From positions 2,232,001-2,296,000 of the forward strand of contig NC_052400.1 in assembly GCF_009389715.1 (NCBI RefSeq): a DNA stretch of 64,000 nt. The letters run 5' to 3'. Of the stretch, positions 11,901 to 22,914 are shown in pieces. Position 1 is the first letter of the stretch, and each line of letters opens with the position of its first letter. The DNA comes from Phoenix dactylifera (Eukaryota; Streptophyta; Magnoliopsida; Arecales; Arecaceae). The notes below the pieces were generated by a model. The model saw only the letters and a list, made by a program, of their open reading frames with translations, did no database searches and had not been told where the DNA came from. A program made the position numbers and the translations under genes.

Positions 11901-14253
11901 GTTCCCCTATTACGTTTGAAACAGGAGCCCCGCCGCGGCCTCCGTTGCTGCCCCACCGCAGGCCTCCGACGGCCTCCGCCAGCCCTTCATCAGCCTCCCT
12001 CCCTCTCTCCGCCTTCTCTCTCTCTTTTTCTCTTTCGTTCTTCCTCTCCCCCGTCTCTTCTACTGTGTTGGTACAGGCTCAGCACGGCTTGGCACAGGCC
12101 CATACCAACTTGTCCCGCCAGGCAACCAGTACGGTGCCCGATCTCGGTTCCGCCGATGCTGATGCAAACCTTCTAACATCATGCTGGTGCATATTTGTGC
12201 AATAAGGTGGATTTACCTCAAGATATATTGTAGGAAAAAAAAGTAGATTAAATAGCAAAACCTGCAAATGAAGACTTTTGAAAAATCATTTTTTTCAGAG
12301 GTGCCTGTTGCGGCCGGTTTTCAAGCATTAAGATATCATTTTTCCCTGTTCTTGCAAGTTCTCACAATGTTGCCCCAAGAAAATGCCAATTCTAGGTATC
12401 CAAAATGCCACTGAGCTTCTGAATCTAAAGCATTATAACAGCAAAATCTCATAATCCTTCTCTACATGTTGCTGTACATACTGAAAGTTCTTACAAGACT
12501 CATTTGTTTTCATAAGATCGAGTTTTGCCTGGTATCTAGATTGATGCATCTTGAGATTCCTCAAGTTAAGCCTCCTGAATCTTCAAGCTATTTATGGCCT
12601 TGTTATAATAACATTAACTCCCAACTCTTATCCTGCATCCCCTTGATAGCATTCAAAATCATAATACACATAAGAGTTCTACATGACCCCTCAAGATATT
12701 TTTTTTTTTTACATCAAAGTTAGAGCTTCTTACACTTGTTTTAGATTATAATGTCAGTTTCATATTATTTCTTTAAATCCCTAAATTGAGCGGAATGGAG
12801 GAAAAGGATTCACGTAGCCAACCCCAACTAGTTTGGGATCAAGGCTTAGTTGAGTTGAGTAGAGTTCTCTTTTAGAATGCAATAAGCAATAACTATGTAG
12901 TTTGACCTGAGCTACAGCATGGGTGATTTTGAGTGTTCAGACAAGCCCATGCATTTCCAGAGGGCAATGAGAAAGCTAAAATGCTATATTCTAGGTTTAC
13001 CTGAGTATTTGGCATAACTTTCAATTTTGCCGCCTATCTTCCCATGTCAATAAAAACCAAACACAGATAACACATGATATAGTAGGCATATCCTGGCACT
13101 TCCTACCTTACACAGGAACAATTTTGGTGATACATTATTCCATATTAGAGATTTCAATCTAAATGTAACTTCGAACAAAAAATTTATGTGTACACATTAT
13201 CTTCTACAAAATTAAACCACAATATTTTCATCCTTTCATCGTATCTCTTGGGGATCAGCCAGCATTTGTCCATCCTAACATGATTTTTCAGCTTTATAAG
13301 ACTAATTGACCTCTCGACCAATCTTCTTGAATTCACTTTATAACCATAAATCGAAAAACTTCTAATCCAATGAAATCATAAGCATATCTCCCATTGTATC
13401 TTGCTGCCCATACACGACAAAAACTACAAAGATGGATCCACATGCTTCCCTGTGTGTTAGGTATTCTTGTTGACAGATTATGTGCTTTATAACCTGATGA
13501 AAGCGATCATCAAAATCGAAACATGACTGCTATGGCATCCATCATGAACAACAAATTTTATTAAAATCTGTTTAGAATGTTTTGAACAATAAATTCATAG
13601 GTTTCAAAGTTGGAAACTTATCAAAATGCCAAAGCGGTCGCACCACTAAATGGCTAGGTGGAAAACCTAGGCAGCCAGGTGGGCACCTACCGCTAAAAAT
13701 CCGGTATGATAGCATTGTATAATCAAATAATCACAAATATAATAGCCCTAACCTCCAGGTTTCCCCCTTTGTCCTTGTTGGTTACTGTCAACCCTCCACT
13801 AAATGGAGGTGAGGGTCTAGAATTAAGAGAGGGCAGATTGATGAATGGTTGTACAGATTAGGGATGGTTGTGGTCTTAAAGAACGTTTTAAAATGCTTTG
13901 ATAATTATGCTCCAGGACATATTAAATATAGTTTAAATCTCAATACTGGGCCCACTTCAGCTTGTGGAGAGGTCAATATGATACAAGGGTGATGCAAGAT
14001 GGACAGGAATGACCATTAACAACAAGAATGAAGAGAAAAAAAATTAAAAAATAAATTCAAAAACATGGTGTTCTAAGACGCCAGATCATGCCGAGCGGCA
14101 GGGCACAATCATCCCAGTCTGTCAAACTGAGATGAACTGGTCTGCAAAGATCCGGGATCCCGGATGCGTCCCAAGACATGGTCTCTCTTCAGTCTAGGAC
14201 AATACCTCCAAGCTGGACCGAGACGAATCAAGTCCTCAATCCCACCTCTCTCT

Positions 14254-14333
<80 letters not shown>

Positions 14334-17300
14334 ATATGTATGTATGTAAAGATGCCAAAAATTTATAGTTTCCAATAAAACTAGAAATAAGCACCCATTA
14401 GTAATAAAGCAACTTATAGATGGCTAGGCACTTTGCTTGGGCACTGGCCTTGGCACCCAAGTGGGCACCTCGCATAGCATCCTAAAAAATATGTACCTAG
14501 GTAGTGAGGCTATATCCAAGCACATAGGAAATCCCACCTAGATTGCTTTTGATTTCCTTGCAATTTAACATCAATGGCAACTAATCAACAACCCCACCAT
14601 CATGAACAACCTTATTTTTGATCAACGATATGAGTTGGCAAAGTCCGCCATGTGATCCTTCCATAAAAAATGGCAGTCTTAGTCATGTGATCCTTCCATA
14701 AAAAATGGCGGTCTTAGTCATGTGATCCTTCCATAAAAAATGATGGTCTTAGTAACCTTAGAAAGAACATCAAGTGTTTGAAAGTCAAGCAATACTTCAT
14801 TATCATCGATGCAATCTACTTTCATATCCACATTTGTGATGAGAAGAACAAATTTCTCCTTAACAACGTCAGACCCTCTTTTTTAAATTAAATAGAGTCC
14901 CAAAAAGGAAACAAAACAATTTAATGTCAAAGAGTTGAATGGCAACCTGAATGAGCCCACTTGAGCAAATTTCCATTCACCCATTAATTCTTATGCCTGC
15001 CAAGGTCTAAGCTGGCGTTTAATGTCTCTGTTTCCATTTATACTCTTTATCCGATGAATCTATCGTCTACACTATCTTTTTTCTCCTGTGATGAACTTGA
15101 TTGTTTTGAATATGAGAAGATTTTGTTTGTTGTTGCTCGGGCTTCTTACCCAGCATATTGCCTCACAACTAGCGGAATCATGATCTAGACCATAGATATA
15201 GAATCACTTTCGGAGATAGGATGGAAACACTTTTGTGAGAAGGTCAAACCAAGGACCTATAAAAGTTGGGGCTACCCCGTCCCCATGGCAACACAACAAT
15301 GTCCTGAGGGAGGACTTTAGAGGCCTTATAGTAGCGCAAACCTCTTTTTCTTTCACTCTAGGTCATCCGAAGAGGGTCAATCCAAGATCGTACAGTTATT
15401 CTTAAAAGACAACAAATGCTCTCAATTACTAGGTTCCACTCTCTATCTGAGTTCTTTCAGCTTCATTATTTCGTGACGTGGTGAACGAAAAAAAAAAAGA
15501 GTCGAAACACCCTGACACAAAAGAGGGTTTTGGATTGGTTTGTGAGGCAACACTCACATTTGTTATCTACAATAAATCGGCAAACAAGTTAGGTGATAGG
15601 CATAGGATTAGAACAATTGCATAAGAACCCTTATGTCCCCTATTTTCTTTGAATTCGCATATCGAAGCATTCTCATAGTTACCTAATCGACAAAGAGAGG
15701 CTCACTCAGAGATGACGATCTATCTCAATCAGATGTCCACGATCTACAATCTTTCATAAGCTAGCGATCCCAGAGCGCGGATGTTGCAATGAGACAATTA
15801 GGTCCCTCCGATTGGCTTGATTCCCTCTTCCAATCACGAGAAGCGGTTGATCGCCATTGAAAAGTATTTGGTTCGCTAGCACCATGGAAAATGCCAATTT
15901 CTTCTTTTTTTTTTGCCGAAGGTGTCAGCAGGATCATGTGATCTAGCCTACCAATGGCTAAATCCCCATTGCCTGAAGTCTGTTTATTGCTCGGAGCGCA
16001 GTTCATTGAATTAAAAAGAAAAATGGATGAGCGGATGGTTACTCACTTTCTTTCCATTATTTTTTTTTTGGGTGCCCAAGAGGAGAGCGCTATGTGCTTT
16101 ACAAGGGGTCTTTCAGCATCAAATCTGCATGGCCCTTATGGGCTGGGCCACACACATGTACAGTGGCAATGACAATGGGAAGCAAGGTTGTAAGGCGGAG
16201 CGAATCCGAAAAGATTGCCTCAATTCAGATTGTTCTCTACAACTCGAGGACAGAAAGTTGAAATTGCTAGTAATTGCCGATGTTATAAGCCATAACACTT
16301 TTCGATTTATATTGTGGTAGAATTAGCTGATCCTATCTTTGGAATGGATGAATCGATCCATCAATCTTCTCATGGAAATGTCAAGGTGTTCGAGGAATCC
16401 AACTTTGGGTTTCATCCTCTTATGAGGAAGAGGCCAAACCAAGGTCAGCGGAATCGGTATCGAGCACCGTACCGATTTTCTGGTGGCACGAGTCGGTATG
16501 GGCCCATGCCGTGCCATGTTGGGCCTATACCGACACAGTAGAAGAGGCGGAAGAGATAGAGAATGAGAGAGAAAAAGAGAGAGAGAGAGAAGGGGAGGCT
16601 GAGGACGACTGGCGGAGAGCCGGCGGATGACCGGAGAGCCACCGCGTGAAGGAGGCGGAGGCCGGAGAGCCATCGCGCGGAGGATGTTTTGTTGTATTCA
16701 CTATACTAATGGACCGAGAGCCAAGCACGATGATAGATCTTACCACCACTAAATCCTTCATGGTTTCTACATGCTGCTCAAGCTTAACTCTCGCTTCTAC
16801 CAGATCCTCTAGGGTCTTCAAATTGGCCAAATTGAATAGTATTCAAGTCCACAATTAGACCAATGGATGTGAAGGCAGATACATCCCATCCCTCTTTTGA
16901 TCGTCAACCATAGGGATGTGCACCACAATCAGACCAGTTACGATCAAAAGGCAAATACGCCAAGCAAGGTGCAGGCCAATGGAGGAGAGCACTATCGACC
17001 AAAGATGAGATTCAAAGTAGAGAGAAACCTAAGGGGTGGTTGGCCAGCGGTTAGCACTACCCATGCATAGGAGGGGTGGTCAAACTACCTAACATGCATG
17101 ACAATAGTGGCCTATATGGTGCACAATAGCAAAGACATTTGTCAAAACCAAGTAGTGACAGCCATCTTCCCACTACCCATGACATGAGAGGTAGGGTAAC
17201 ACTATTTATCATCTATGGCAATAGTGGGACATGTGGCATGTAATAGTAAGGACAAATGTCCAAGATGAATAGTGACACCCATTTTACCCATTGCAAGAAG

Positions 17301-19123
17301 CCACTTATAAGTATCAGATTGTAAAATTGAGAAAGTGAGTTATAAACAAGCCCATTTATCAATGCATATCTTATCAATGGATAAGAAGCTCCAGCATCCA
17401 AACAGGCCCCTAGAGACTAGCCTGCATAAAATGCAATAAAGCTTATAAACAGATGAAATTTTAGTTTTCTTCTGGGGACAAAAATGCCTTGGGAGGCTAG
17501 CCTATTTAAATGTAATAAAGCTTATAATGGAGAGAATATTTCCAACTTTGAATTATCTATATCATTTATATGATGCAATACAGAATTTCATAGATCAAGT
17601 GCACAAATATGAATCTCTAAGAATCAAACTTATTGAGAAGCATGTAAATGAGGTACATTTACATTAGCATTAATTCTTACATGGTTCATAGAATACAAGA
17701 GCCTCTAAAAGACTGAATTCATCTACCATGAACTAGTATTTCACTAGATTGTTCCAAGCATACAGTTCTTACATGACTAATGAGATATATGTAGGACTCT
17801 TTAAGTCGCAACCAGAAAGACGAACCTGAAGGTTAGAAGATGTTATTTATATGCACCATCAATGTTCATGAGGCTGCAAGCAACGCACTTTGATTTGATA
17901 TCTGTATGAATTATTTCCACATTCCACTTATATGTTGCAGAACATCAAAATGCTTGCTTAAATATTTGACGACTTATACTGATTGCTCAACTGTTTGTGA
18001 TGCAGTACGTTAGATTTTGGTTTCTAATACAATGTGTTACTTGAGGCACCAGTTATCAAATGCAAAGCAAAGCTAAAGTCAGCTTAATTACCTCAAGAAT
18101 AACTAGAAAATACAAGACACAAATTTGTTTCAAGACCTAGACGTCCATAAAAGAAGAAGATTATCCATATACTTAAAATGCATAGAGTGAAAGAAGCAAG
18201 TGCTTATAGGAAACCAATATATACAAGCAATTATATTTCCATAAAACAATTTCCAAGATATAGCAAAAGAGCAACCACATTTTTTCTAAAAATTTTGCAA
18301 AATAGTAAAAAGCTATCCTACTTCTAATTATGTGGATAAAAAGATTTGCATGTTTTTAAGGTCTGCCGACTGCAAATGCCTTTGGCGAATTACAACTATA
18401 TCCTGTGGGAAAGTTGCTATATGGTAATGACAGCAGAGGTACCTTTAAAAAAGGGATAGAGTATAAATTTTCAATTAAAAAAACAAGCAATTCTTTAATG
18501 AGGACTGGCCAATTAATTATTGAAGATAAAAAATGAACAAGAGCAAAGACATACACATCTGCGAATCTAGTGCTTCCTTCACCTCTGATTCTAAGCAACC
18601 TTTCCCAGCCACGAGGTGGTTGAGCGATGTTAGGTTTATCAATTGCCCAGAGTCTACTACCATCCTGAGATATATCTTCTGGATCTTCGCATGATATATC
18701 AGGCCGCCACTCGCGAGCTCGTTCACATACAAAAGGTTCTTGCAAGATAGTTTCACGAATTTCTTCATACTTCTCTTTTGTTGGAATCAGCCTCCATTTA
18801 AAACATGCAGCACATTGGACAGTGAATGCCCCAACAGATGGCAGAACTCGACTAGAAGAATTTGGTGCCATGAAATTTTGGAATGACGAGATATGATTCT
18901 CTGTGTAATCAGTAACTGCAAGAGCATCTTGACCTGCATCACCTGTACCAGGATTGTAAAGTACTAACTGCTTTGAAGCACTTTCAATAGATTTATCACC
19001 ACTGCTCTCTGCATCAACTTCAGCACCATTCAATGACCTTTTACGACTACATTTCGAAGGTTGTGGGGATTTGGAATATGCCTTCTTAATTTTATGGAGA
19101 GCGTCTTCTGGATTTGACTGCAT
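8994..19123 (-). CDS. MBD2: Methyl-CpG-binding domain protein with CW zinc finger (MBD2-like)
   Basis: A nuclear chromatin reader: plant MBD2-type proteins join a CW zinc finger, which in characterised members reads histone H3 lysine 4 methylation, to an MBD fold. Coding exons on the minus strand are 18555-19123, 10224-10277, 9911-10074 and 8994-9211. All junctions are GT-AG and in phase, giving 334 residues with a TAA stop. The CW finger is visible at residues 104-145: C104, C107, W110, C133, C145. The MBD follows at about 168-245 with PPRGWERLLRIRGEGSTRF, then YYVSPSGKKLRSMVEVEKYL across the intron, then a basic stretch NYVRKRSSR. The N-terminal 100 residues are Ser/Lys-rich and unstructured. 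The ATG at 19123 lies just inside an exon after an acceptor near 19147, so a 5' UTR intron is expected. The intron between the first two coding exons is 8.3 kb and full of insertions. Confidence 0.88.
10720..10881 (+). pseudogene. Nuclear insert of plastid atpA 5' end (NUPT)
   Basis: From an ATG at 10720 the sequence reads like the start of plastid ATP synthase alpha subunit. ATGGTAACC is followed by codons for KISNVI, RIERYNQE and VLQVGDGIAHIHG, then EVMAGELV. Indels and stop codons (for example TGA in the middle and TAG after GELV) break the frame. The segment is about 160 bp and ends abruptly. It lies on the plus strand within the MBD2-like 8.3 kb intron. It is a decayed organelle DNA transfer. 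The match is from recalled plastid sequence, not a search. Confidence 0.75.
11695..12156. mobile_element. TIR element of the GGTTYGCCG family, copy with both ends
   Basis: The left end TCGGCGGAACC and the right end GGTTCCGCCGA are exact inverted copies. The interior contains a GA-rich block, GC-rich GGAGGCCG-type units and a CT-rich block, ending with GTACAGGCTCAGCACGGCTT-type sequence. The apparent long reading frames here are frames through this GA/CT sequence. Related copies lie at 16445-16690 (opposite orientation) and 41104-41500. No transposase is present. Confidence 0.7.
12788..12866 (+). mobile_element. RTE-type LINE 3' end fragment
   Basis: The sequence GAGCGGAATGGAGG followed by GTAGCCAACCCCAACTAGTT and GGGATCAAGGCTTAGTTGAG is the conserved 3' terminus of plant RTE LINEs, including the TTGAG-type tail. 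Only about 80 bp are recognisable. The same terminus closes the longer RTE fragment at 61950-62705. Confidence 0.7.
14257..14340. repeat. (TA)n(TG)n compound microsatellite
   Basis: About 30 TA units pass into eight TG units and then a short TATG run, inside the large MBD2-like intron. Confidence 0.9.
14649..14753. repeat. Three tandem copies of a 35-bp unit
   Basis: The unit beginning CATGTGATCCTTCCATAAAA recurs at 14649, 14684 and 14719, exactly 35 bp apart, with only a few substitutions (ATGGCAG, ATGGCGG, ATGATGG). It lies within the MBD2-like intron. Confidence 0.9.
16117..16283 (+). pseudogene. Nuclear insert of mitochondrial small-subunit (18S) rRNA
   Basis: The run containing CATGGCCCTTATGGGCTGGG, CACACACATGTACA, GGGAAGCAAGGTTGTAAGGC, GGAGCGAATCCGAAAAGATT and TTGCTAGTAATTGCCG follows the 3' region of plant mitochondrial rrn18, which is the small-subunit rRNA just before the decoding site, with scattered substitutions. 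It ends abruptly after GCCGAT. The match is to mitochondrial rather than plastid or nuclear rRNA because of the GGCAATGACAATGGGAAGC segment. The DNA upstream (about 15100-16100) may belong to the same insert but was not identified. It is a NUMT in the MBD2-like intron. Confidence 0.8.
16445..16690 (-). mobile_element. TIR element of the GGTTYGCCG family, partial copy in reverse
   Basis: Read on the minus strand, this segment ends with GTGTCGGTATAGGCCCAAC and CCGATTCCGCTGACC. It parallels the right half of the copy at 11695-12156, including the CT-rich block (here a GAGAGA run at 16556-16595). The far end is degraded in GC-rich CCGGAGAGCC units. It lies next to the mitochondrial rRNA insert. 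Confidence 0.65.
17032..17410. mobile_element. Probable hAT-like MITE
   Basis: The left end GGGGTGGTTGGCCAGCGG and the right end, read in reverse, GGGCCTGTTTGGATGCTGG are imperfect inverted repeats. The body has two internal copies of a CAATAGTGG...GGACAAATGTCC-like unit and no coding frame. No clear target duplication is visible. The family is uncertain. Confidence 0.5.
17416..17531. repeat. Short direct duplication
   Basis: A roughly 34-bp block (CTAGCCT, then AATAAAGCTTATAA) occurs at 17416-17449 and again at 17497-17531, with about 50 unrelated bases between. It is immediately to the right of the MITE at 17032-17410. Confidence 0.7.
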
Positions 19124-19643
19124 CTGAACTAACTCTCCCTAAACCTGTTATCAAAAACCATGAGATTTCACAAGTACCAGTTGGCGAATCTCTGCAGGAA
19201 ATAAAATATACAGTCCCAAAATAATGCTTTTGCAAGACTATGCTTCTGAAACTGAAAAAAAGGTTCCAAAAAAAAAAAAAAACAATCTGACGCGTTGATT
19301 TTCATTGGAATGGCTTGATTGCTGGAAGATTTTCAGAATCACACTTTCATAGGCAAACATTCTAACAGTCCAGATAGTTCCTCAACTGCATTCCTACTTA
19401 TATTCCCTATGACATTCTGAACTATAACAACAGGTTATCGCCATTCCTCCAGTGCATATCACTCTGACTAAATGACTAAGTGTTATCCCATTTTGCCAGG
19501 ATTTAGTGGAATGCTCGGTCAATCGGTACAAAACAATTGAACATACTGCACTGACCCTGTAGAGACTCAAAACAACCATTGCACTTCATATTCTCAACCA
19601 GATACCCATTCTTCACCCCTAAAACTTAGTGCTACCAGATGCT

Positions 19644-19721
19644 ATTAGTCAATTCTATAGCTACAATTACAATCTAATTTTTATTAGTCAATTCCATAGC
19701 TGCAATTACAATCCAATTTTT
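19644..19721. repeat. Two tandem copies of a 39-bp unit
   Basis: ATTAGTCAATTCTATAGCTA at 19644 recurs at 19683 as ATTAGTCAATTCCATAGCTG, 39 bp apart. It lies in the putative 5' UTR intron of the MBD2-like gene. Confidence 0.85.
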
Positions 19722-20582
19722 CTCCAGTCTACTACAAAAGGTGCTACTTGTACTGTAGAGATATGCATAGCAATCCCACTTCCTAATAGTCTTTCGAATC
19801 TCTGTGAGTAAGAATGCACCAAGCTCCATCAATGATCACATATATGCCAACAAGCTTTATCTCACATTTCTGCGGGCTAGTTTGCGACAGAGACAATCAT
19901 TCGCATATCTCAAATACACATTGGATGAAGCAACGTATCTTAAATGCATCATCAGGAACCTGTTTTCCCAAAAGGTCCAAGCCTCATTCACTTTAGGACA
20001 TCATGATATCATAACAAATGTCCATACTATATGAATTCACCCCATCACTTGCCTCATACAGTTCAAGAACTTTCTTCTATATGCTTTCTGAAATTTTATT
20101 GCTTGCAAAAACTTTGTCTGCTTAATCTCTAAAAGTTAAACGCCCTCTATAATGTTTAATACTTACACTATTGAAAGGATCACACTTCACATAGACAATT
20201 AAAGGAATGTTCAAGGCTGCCGCTGAAAATGGAAAAGAAATCTACGGCAAGAAGAAATAAGATCTTGAGAAGTGTCTCTAAATAATCAAAGATGCTAACT
20301 TTACTCACAAATCGCAATCAACACTGCAGTCCCCTCATCAACCACCTTAAAACGCAAAAGCACAGCAATTAAATTATCAAGCCCTGTCGTAAAAGCCCAG
20401 TTGAAATTCCTGCAATTGTACTGTTTCCTTTTCGATCACGAATACCTTTAATTCATAAACCACAGAGAGAATTCAGAAAATAGATAAATACGTAAATAAA
20501 TAAATAAATAACCTAGAGAAAACGGAGAGAAATATTCAAACTTTTAGCTGCATGTAAATCCTAAAAGCAGAAAGGCGGCTAG

Positions 20583-20690
20583 ATCCAAAAAGAACATTCT
20601 TCGGCGGACAAAAAAAACAGCTATAACTAAATCCGAAAAAGAATATTCTTCGCCGGACAAGAATAGCAGTATACCTAAATCCGAAAGGCA
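20583..20690. repeat. 48-bp tandem repeat
   Basis: The unit ATCCRAAAAAGAAYATTCTT, continuing TCGSCGGACAA, recurs at 20583 and 20631, with a partial third start at 20679, exactly 48 bp apart. It sits 160 bp downstream of the putative first non-coding exon of the MBD2-like gene, in its leader intron. Confidence 0.85.
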
Positions 20691-20852
20691 AAGAAAGGAA
20701 AGATCAAATCTACCTAAAGAGGCCCACACTCCGCCATCAAAAACAAACAGCACGCACCATCCGAAAGCAAAACACCCGACAACCCACCCGATCGCAGATT
20801 ATGAGATAAATGCAAGATATGATGCAAGAAACCATGTAAAAATCGCACGCAC

Positions 20853-21145
20853 CTCCGCGGATCGACGTCGCGATCGATTCCCGCAACGATTTGGAATCCG
20901 GAAGCGGCGGCGGAGCAATCGACGGTCGGGCCGGCGATCCAAAGTATCCGAGCGCGTGGATCTTGAAGACGGATCACTCGCCCCGAGATCCGAGGAGGAG
21001 AGAGAAGCGATCTCTCCCGCTCCGACCTGCTCTATCTCGCCCTCTCGTGGAAGGGGACTAGAGGAGTGGTGGCGTGACGTCGTATCGGGTCGGCGGATAC
21101 GGAGGCGTTACGATGCTCCGTTTCTTCTCTCCTCCGGGGCGGTTG
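20853..21145 (-). other. Putative non-coding first exon of the MBD2-like gene
   Basis: This GC-rich minus-strand segment ends at 20853 in GCGGAG followed by gtgcgtgcg, a good donor. The matching acceptor would be the AG near 19147, 23 bases before the coding ATG at 19123. The upper limit is set from a TATA-like box and is approximate. A transcript is needed to confirm it. Confidence 0.5.
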
Positions 21146-21350
21146 TTGCGGTGTTTGCATCCCACCTCGATATTTATTCTTCTCACGACACCGAAGGAAA
21201 GTACCGGGATCGCCTGTCTGGAACTAAACAGAAAGTCCGGCATCTACACGAAGAGGAAATGACCGGATGGCCTCCTGCTTTTTCCACGAAATGACCGGGA
21301 TCCAAGTCCGTACCCATGCCACCTCATTGGAGAGATCTCGCCACGTGGAC
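21146..21350 (-). promoter_or_regulatory. Putative MBD2-like promoter
   Basis: Reading on the minus strand, a TATA-like ATAAATAT lies at about 21170-21178 and a palindromic G-box core, CCACGTGG, at 21341-21348. A TGACGTC element (21075-21081) falls in the putative leader. These are consensus matches only. Confidence 0.35.
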
Positions 21351-21354
21351 CTCA

Positions 21355-22079
21355 ATTTTGGCAAGCGGAAGGTGATAAGACAGCAGGCGTGATGTAACGG
21401 CCGTTAACGTTTCCGATGCCTGCGATTGTACGTTCTATTATATCTTTCTTTTCTCCAAATGTTCCACACACAGGATGCTGCATTAGAACTTTCTTAATGC
21501 TCCATTTGGCTCCTTTTTTTTTTTTAATAATTTTTATCAGTAAAAAGTTATGAGGTAAGCATCCCCTAAGGAGGACGAGGGAGAACATGGGTTGTCCCTT
21601 ATCCGGTTGAGTACGACTAGGGCCCAATTAAACGAAGATGCCCCTATATATAATATAAGATTTGCAGGTATATGTCTACTATCTTGGTGGATACCAAATG
21701 GCTTATTGATGATAGGTAGAGCATAAATGTGGTGGAGAACTCGTGAGTGGACTCTCTTTTCTTAAGACTCTGGCAGGCCATATTCAACGTCAAGGCTGCG
21801 GACGGACTTCAGATCTGCAATCTTTTTAGTGCGGAGGGGACGGAGTGGGATGTCGGCAGAATTTTGACAAGCGAAAGATGATCGAGACTGTAACAGTCGT
21901 TAAATCGATGCCTGCTATTGTACTTCCTACTATATCTTTTTTTTTTTCTTTAAATGTTCCACACACCATACTGCATTAGAACTTTCTCAATGCTCCATTT
22001 GGCTCCTTTTTCTGTCTAATTTTTATCAGTGAAAAGTTATAAGGTAAGCATCCCGTAAAGAGGACGAGGGAGAATATGG
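21355..22079. repeat. Pair of diverged direct repeats about 0.5 kb apart
   Basis: A block of about 230 bp at 21355-21591 (starts ATTTTGGCAAGCGGAAGG, contains TGCTCCATTTGGCTCC, ends GAGGACGAGGGAGAACATGG) recurs at 21861-22079 with roughly 80-85 percent identity by eye and small indels. Both lie upstream of the MBD2-like promoter. They could be the two ends of a decayed element or a simple segmental duplication. Confidence 0.75.
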
Positions 22080-22439
22080 TTTCTAAATTATTGTTATTCT
22101 TGTTATAATGATTGGTAGCAGCAAAAGAAAGGAGTCTATATATTGCAATTGGTAAAATATTTTTACATCGGATAGCAAGATTTAAAATTAATTATATATT
22201 TTGCATACATGATTGCAAGCTGCTGTTACTACTAAAAGTCTCGATAATTATTAACGTGGGTTCAAATCCCAACTTTACCAAAATCATTGTATTTTTCTAT
22301 TTAATATGCCGGCCATGCTTGAAAATCCAAAAAAATTAAATTGGACTCCCTGCCTGCGGCTCGGTTGTAGTCTTGTAGATCGGATATATAGCCTATCATC
22401 ATGTGGAGCTACTGTAGTTACAAAAAAATCCTTAACAAG

Positions 22440-22736
22440 TGAGCATCTACCGGTTCAGGCGCTCGGCGGGGAAGGGGGCCGGAGCGATGCTCGGGATCAG
22501 CCGGAAAAGCACTTGAAGGTCGGGCAGAGCCCGGGGGAGGTGAACTGGTTCAGGTGCATCCTCAAGGTCCCGATCTAGGCAAGGCTATAATCATAGGCCG
22601 AGAATTGACCACTATGCATGATCTAGACGGATCTATCCCCGAATCTGATGAACAGGGTGGTGGGAAAGCCGTAGGAGGTGAGGCAGATGGTGGCAACAAA
22701 GGTGGTGTTGAAGATGAGCAGCGGTGATGATGCCAT
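22440..22736 (-). pseudogene. KCTD-like BTB/POZ protein fragment, reverse
   Basis: Translated on the minus strand from an ATG at 22736, the sequence reads MASSPLLIFNTTFVATI, SYGFPTTLF and FGDRSV. After a stop come HSGQFSAYDYSLA and GTLRMHLNQFTS. Plant KCTD-type BTB proteins have the same order: an LLGFDA-like segment, then GG-IS-YD-SLAH, then RTHLDEITS. In-frame stops break it. A second fragment of the same gene lies in the opposite orientation at 22915-23260. Confidence 0.55.
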
Positions 22737-22914
22737 GGCTAATTGTACCCTAGGCAAATTATATTCTGCACAATGTGCACCAATGTAGCCGTGCACCACG
22801 TCAATCAAGCCGTCTCTTCTTGTGGGCCAATCATCGAAGAGTACATAGTGTATGGGGTCGAGAGGCCAGCTACGCAGTGCATGCAGCAGGATATAGTTTC
22901 TCCTCTGTTTGTGT

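Noticed and set aside
11639..12205. Several overlapping frames of 100-165 codons on both strands
   Set aside because: They run through the GA/CT and GC-rich interior of a TIR element. The same frames recur at 41081-41619 in a related copy, so they follow the repeat, not a gene.
22112..22310. Possible tRNA gene: a GGGTTCAAATCCC segment at about 22258-22270
   Set aside because: There is a box B-like motif, but no cloverleaf with a matching acceptor stem could be drawn and the spacing to any box A is too long. At most it is a decayed SINE piece.
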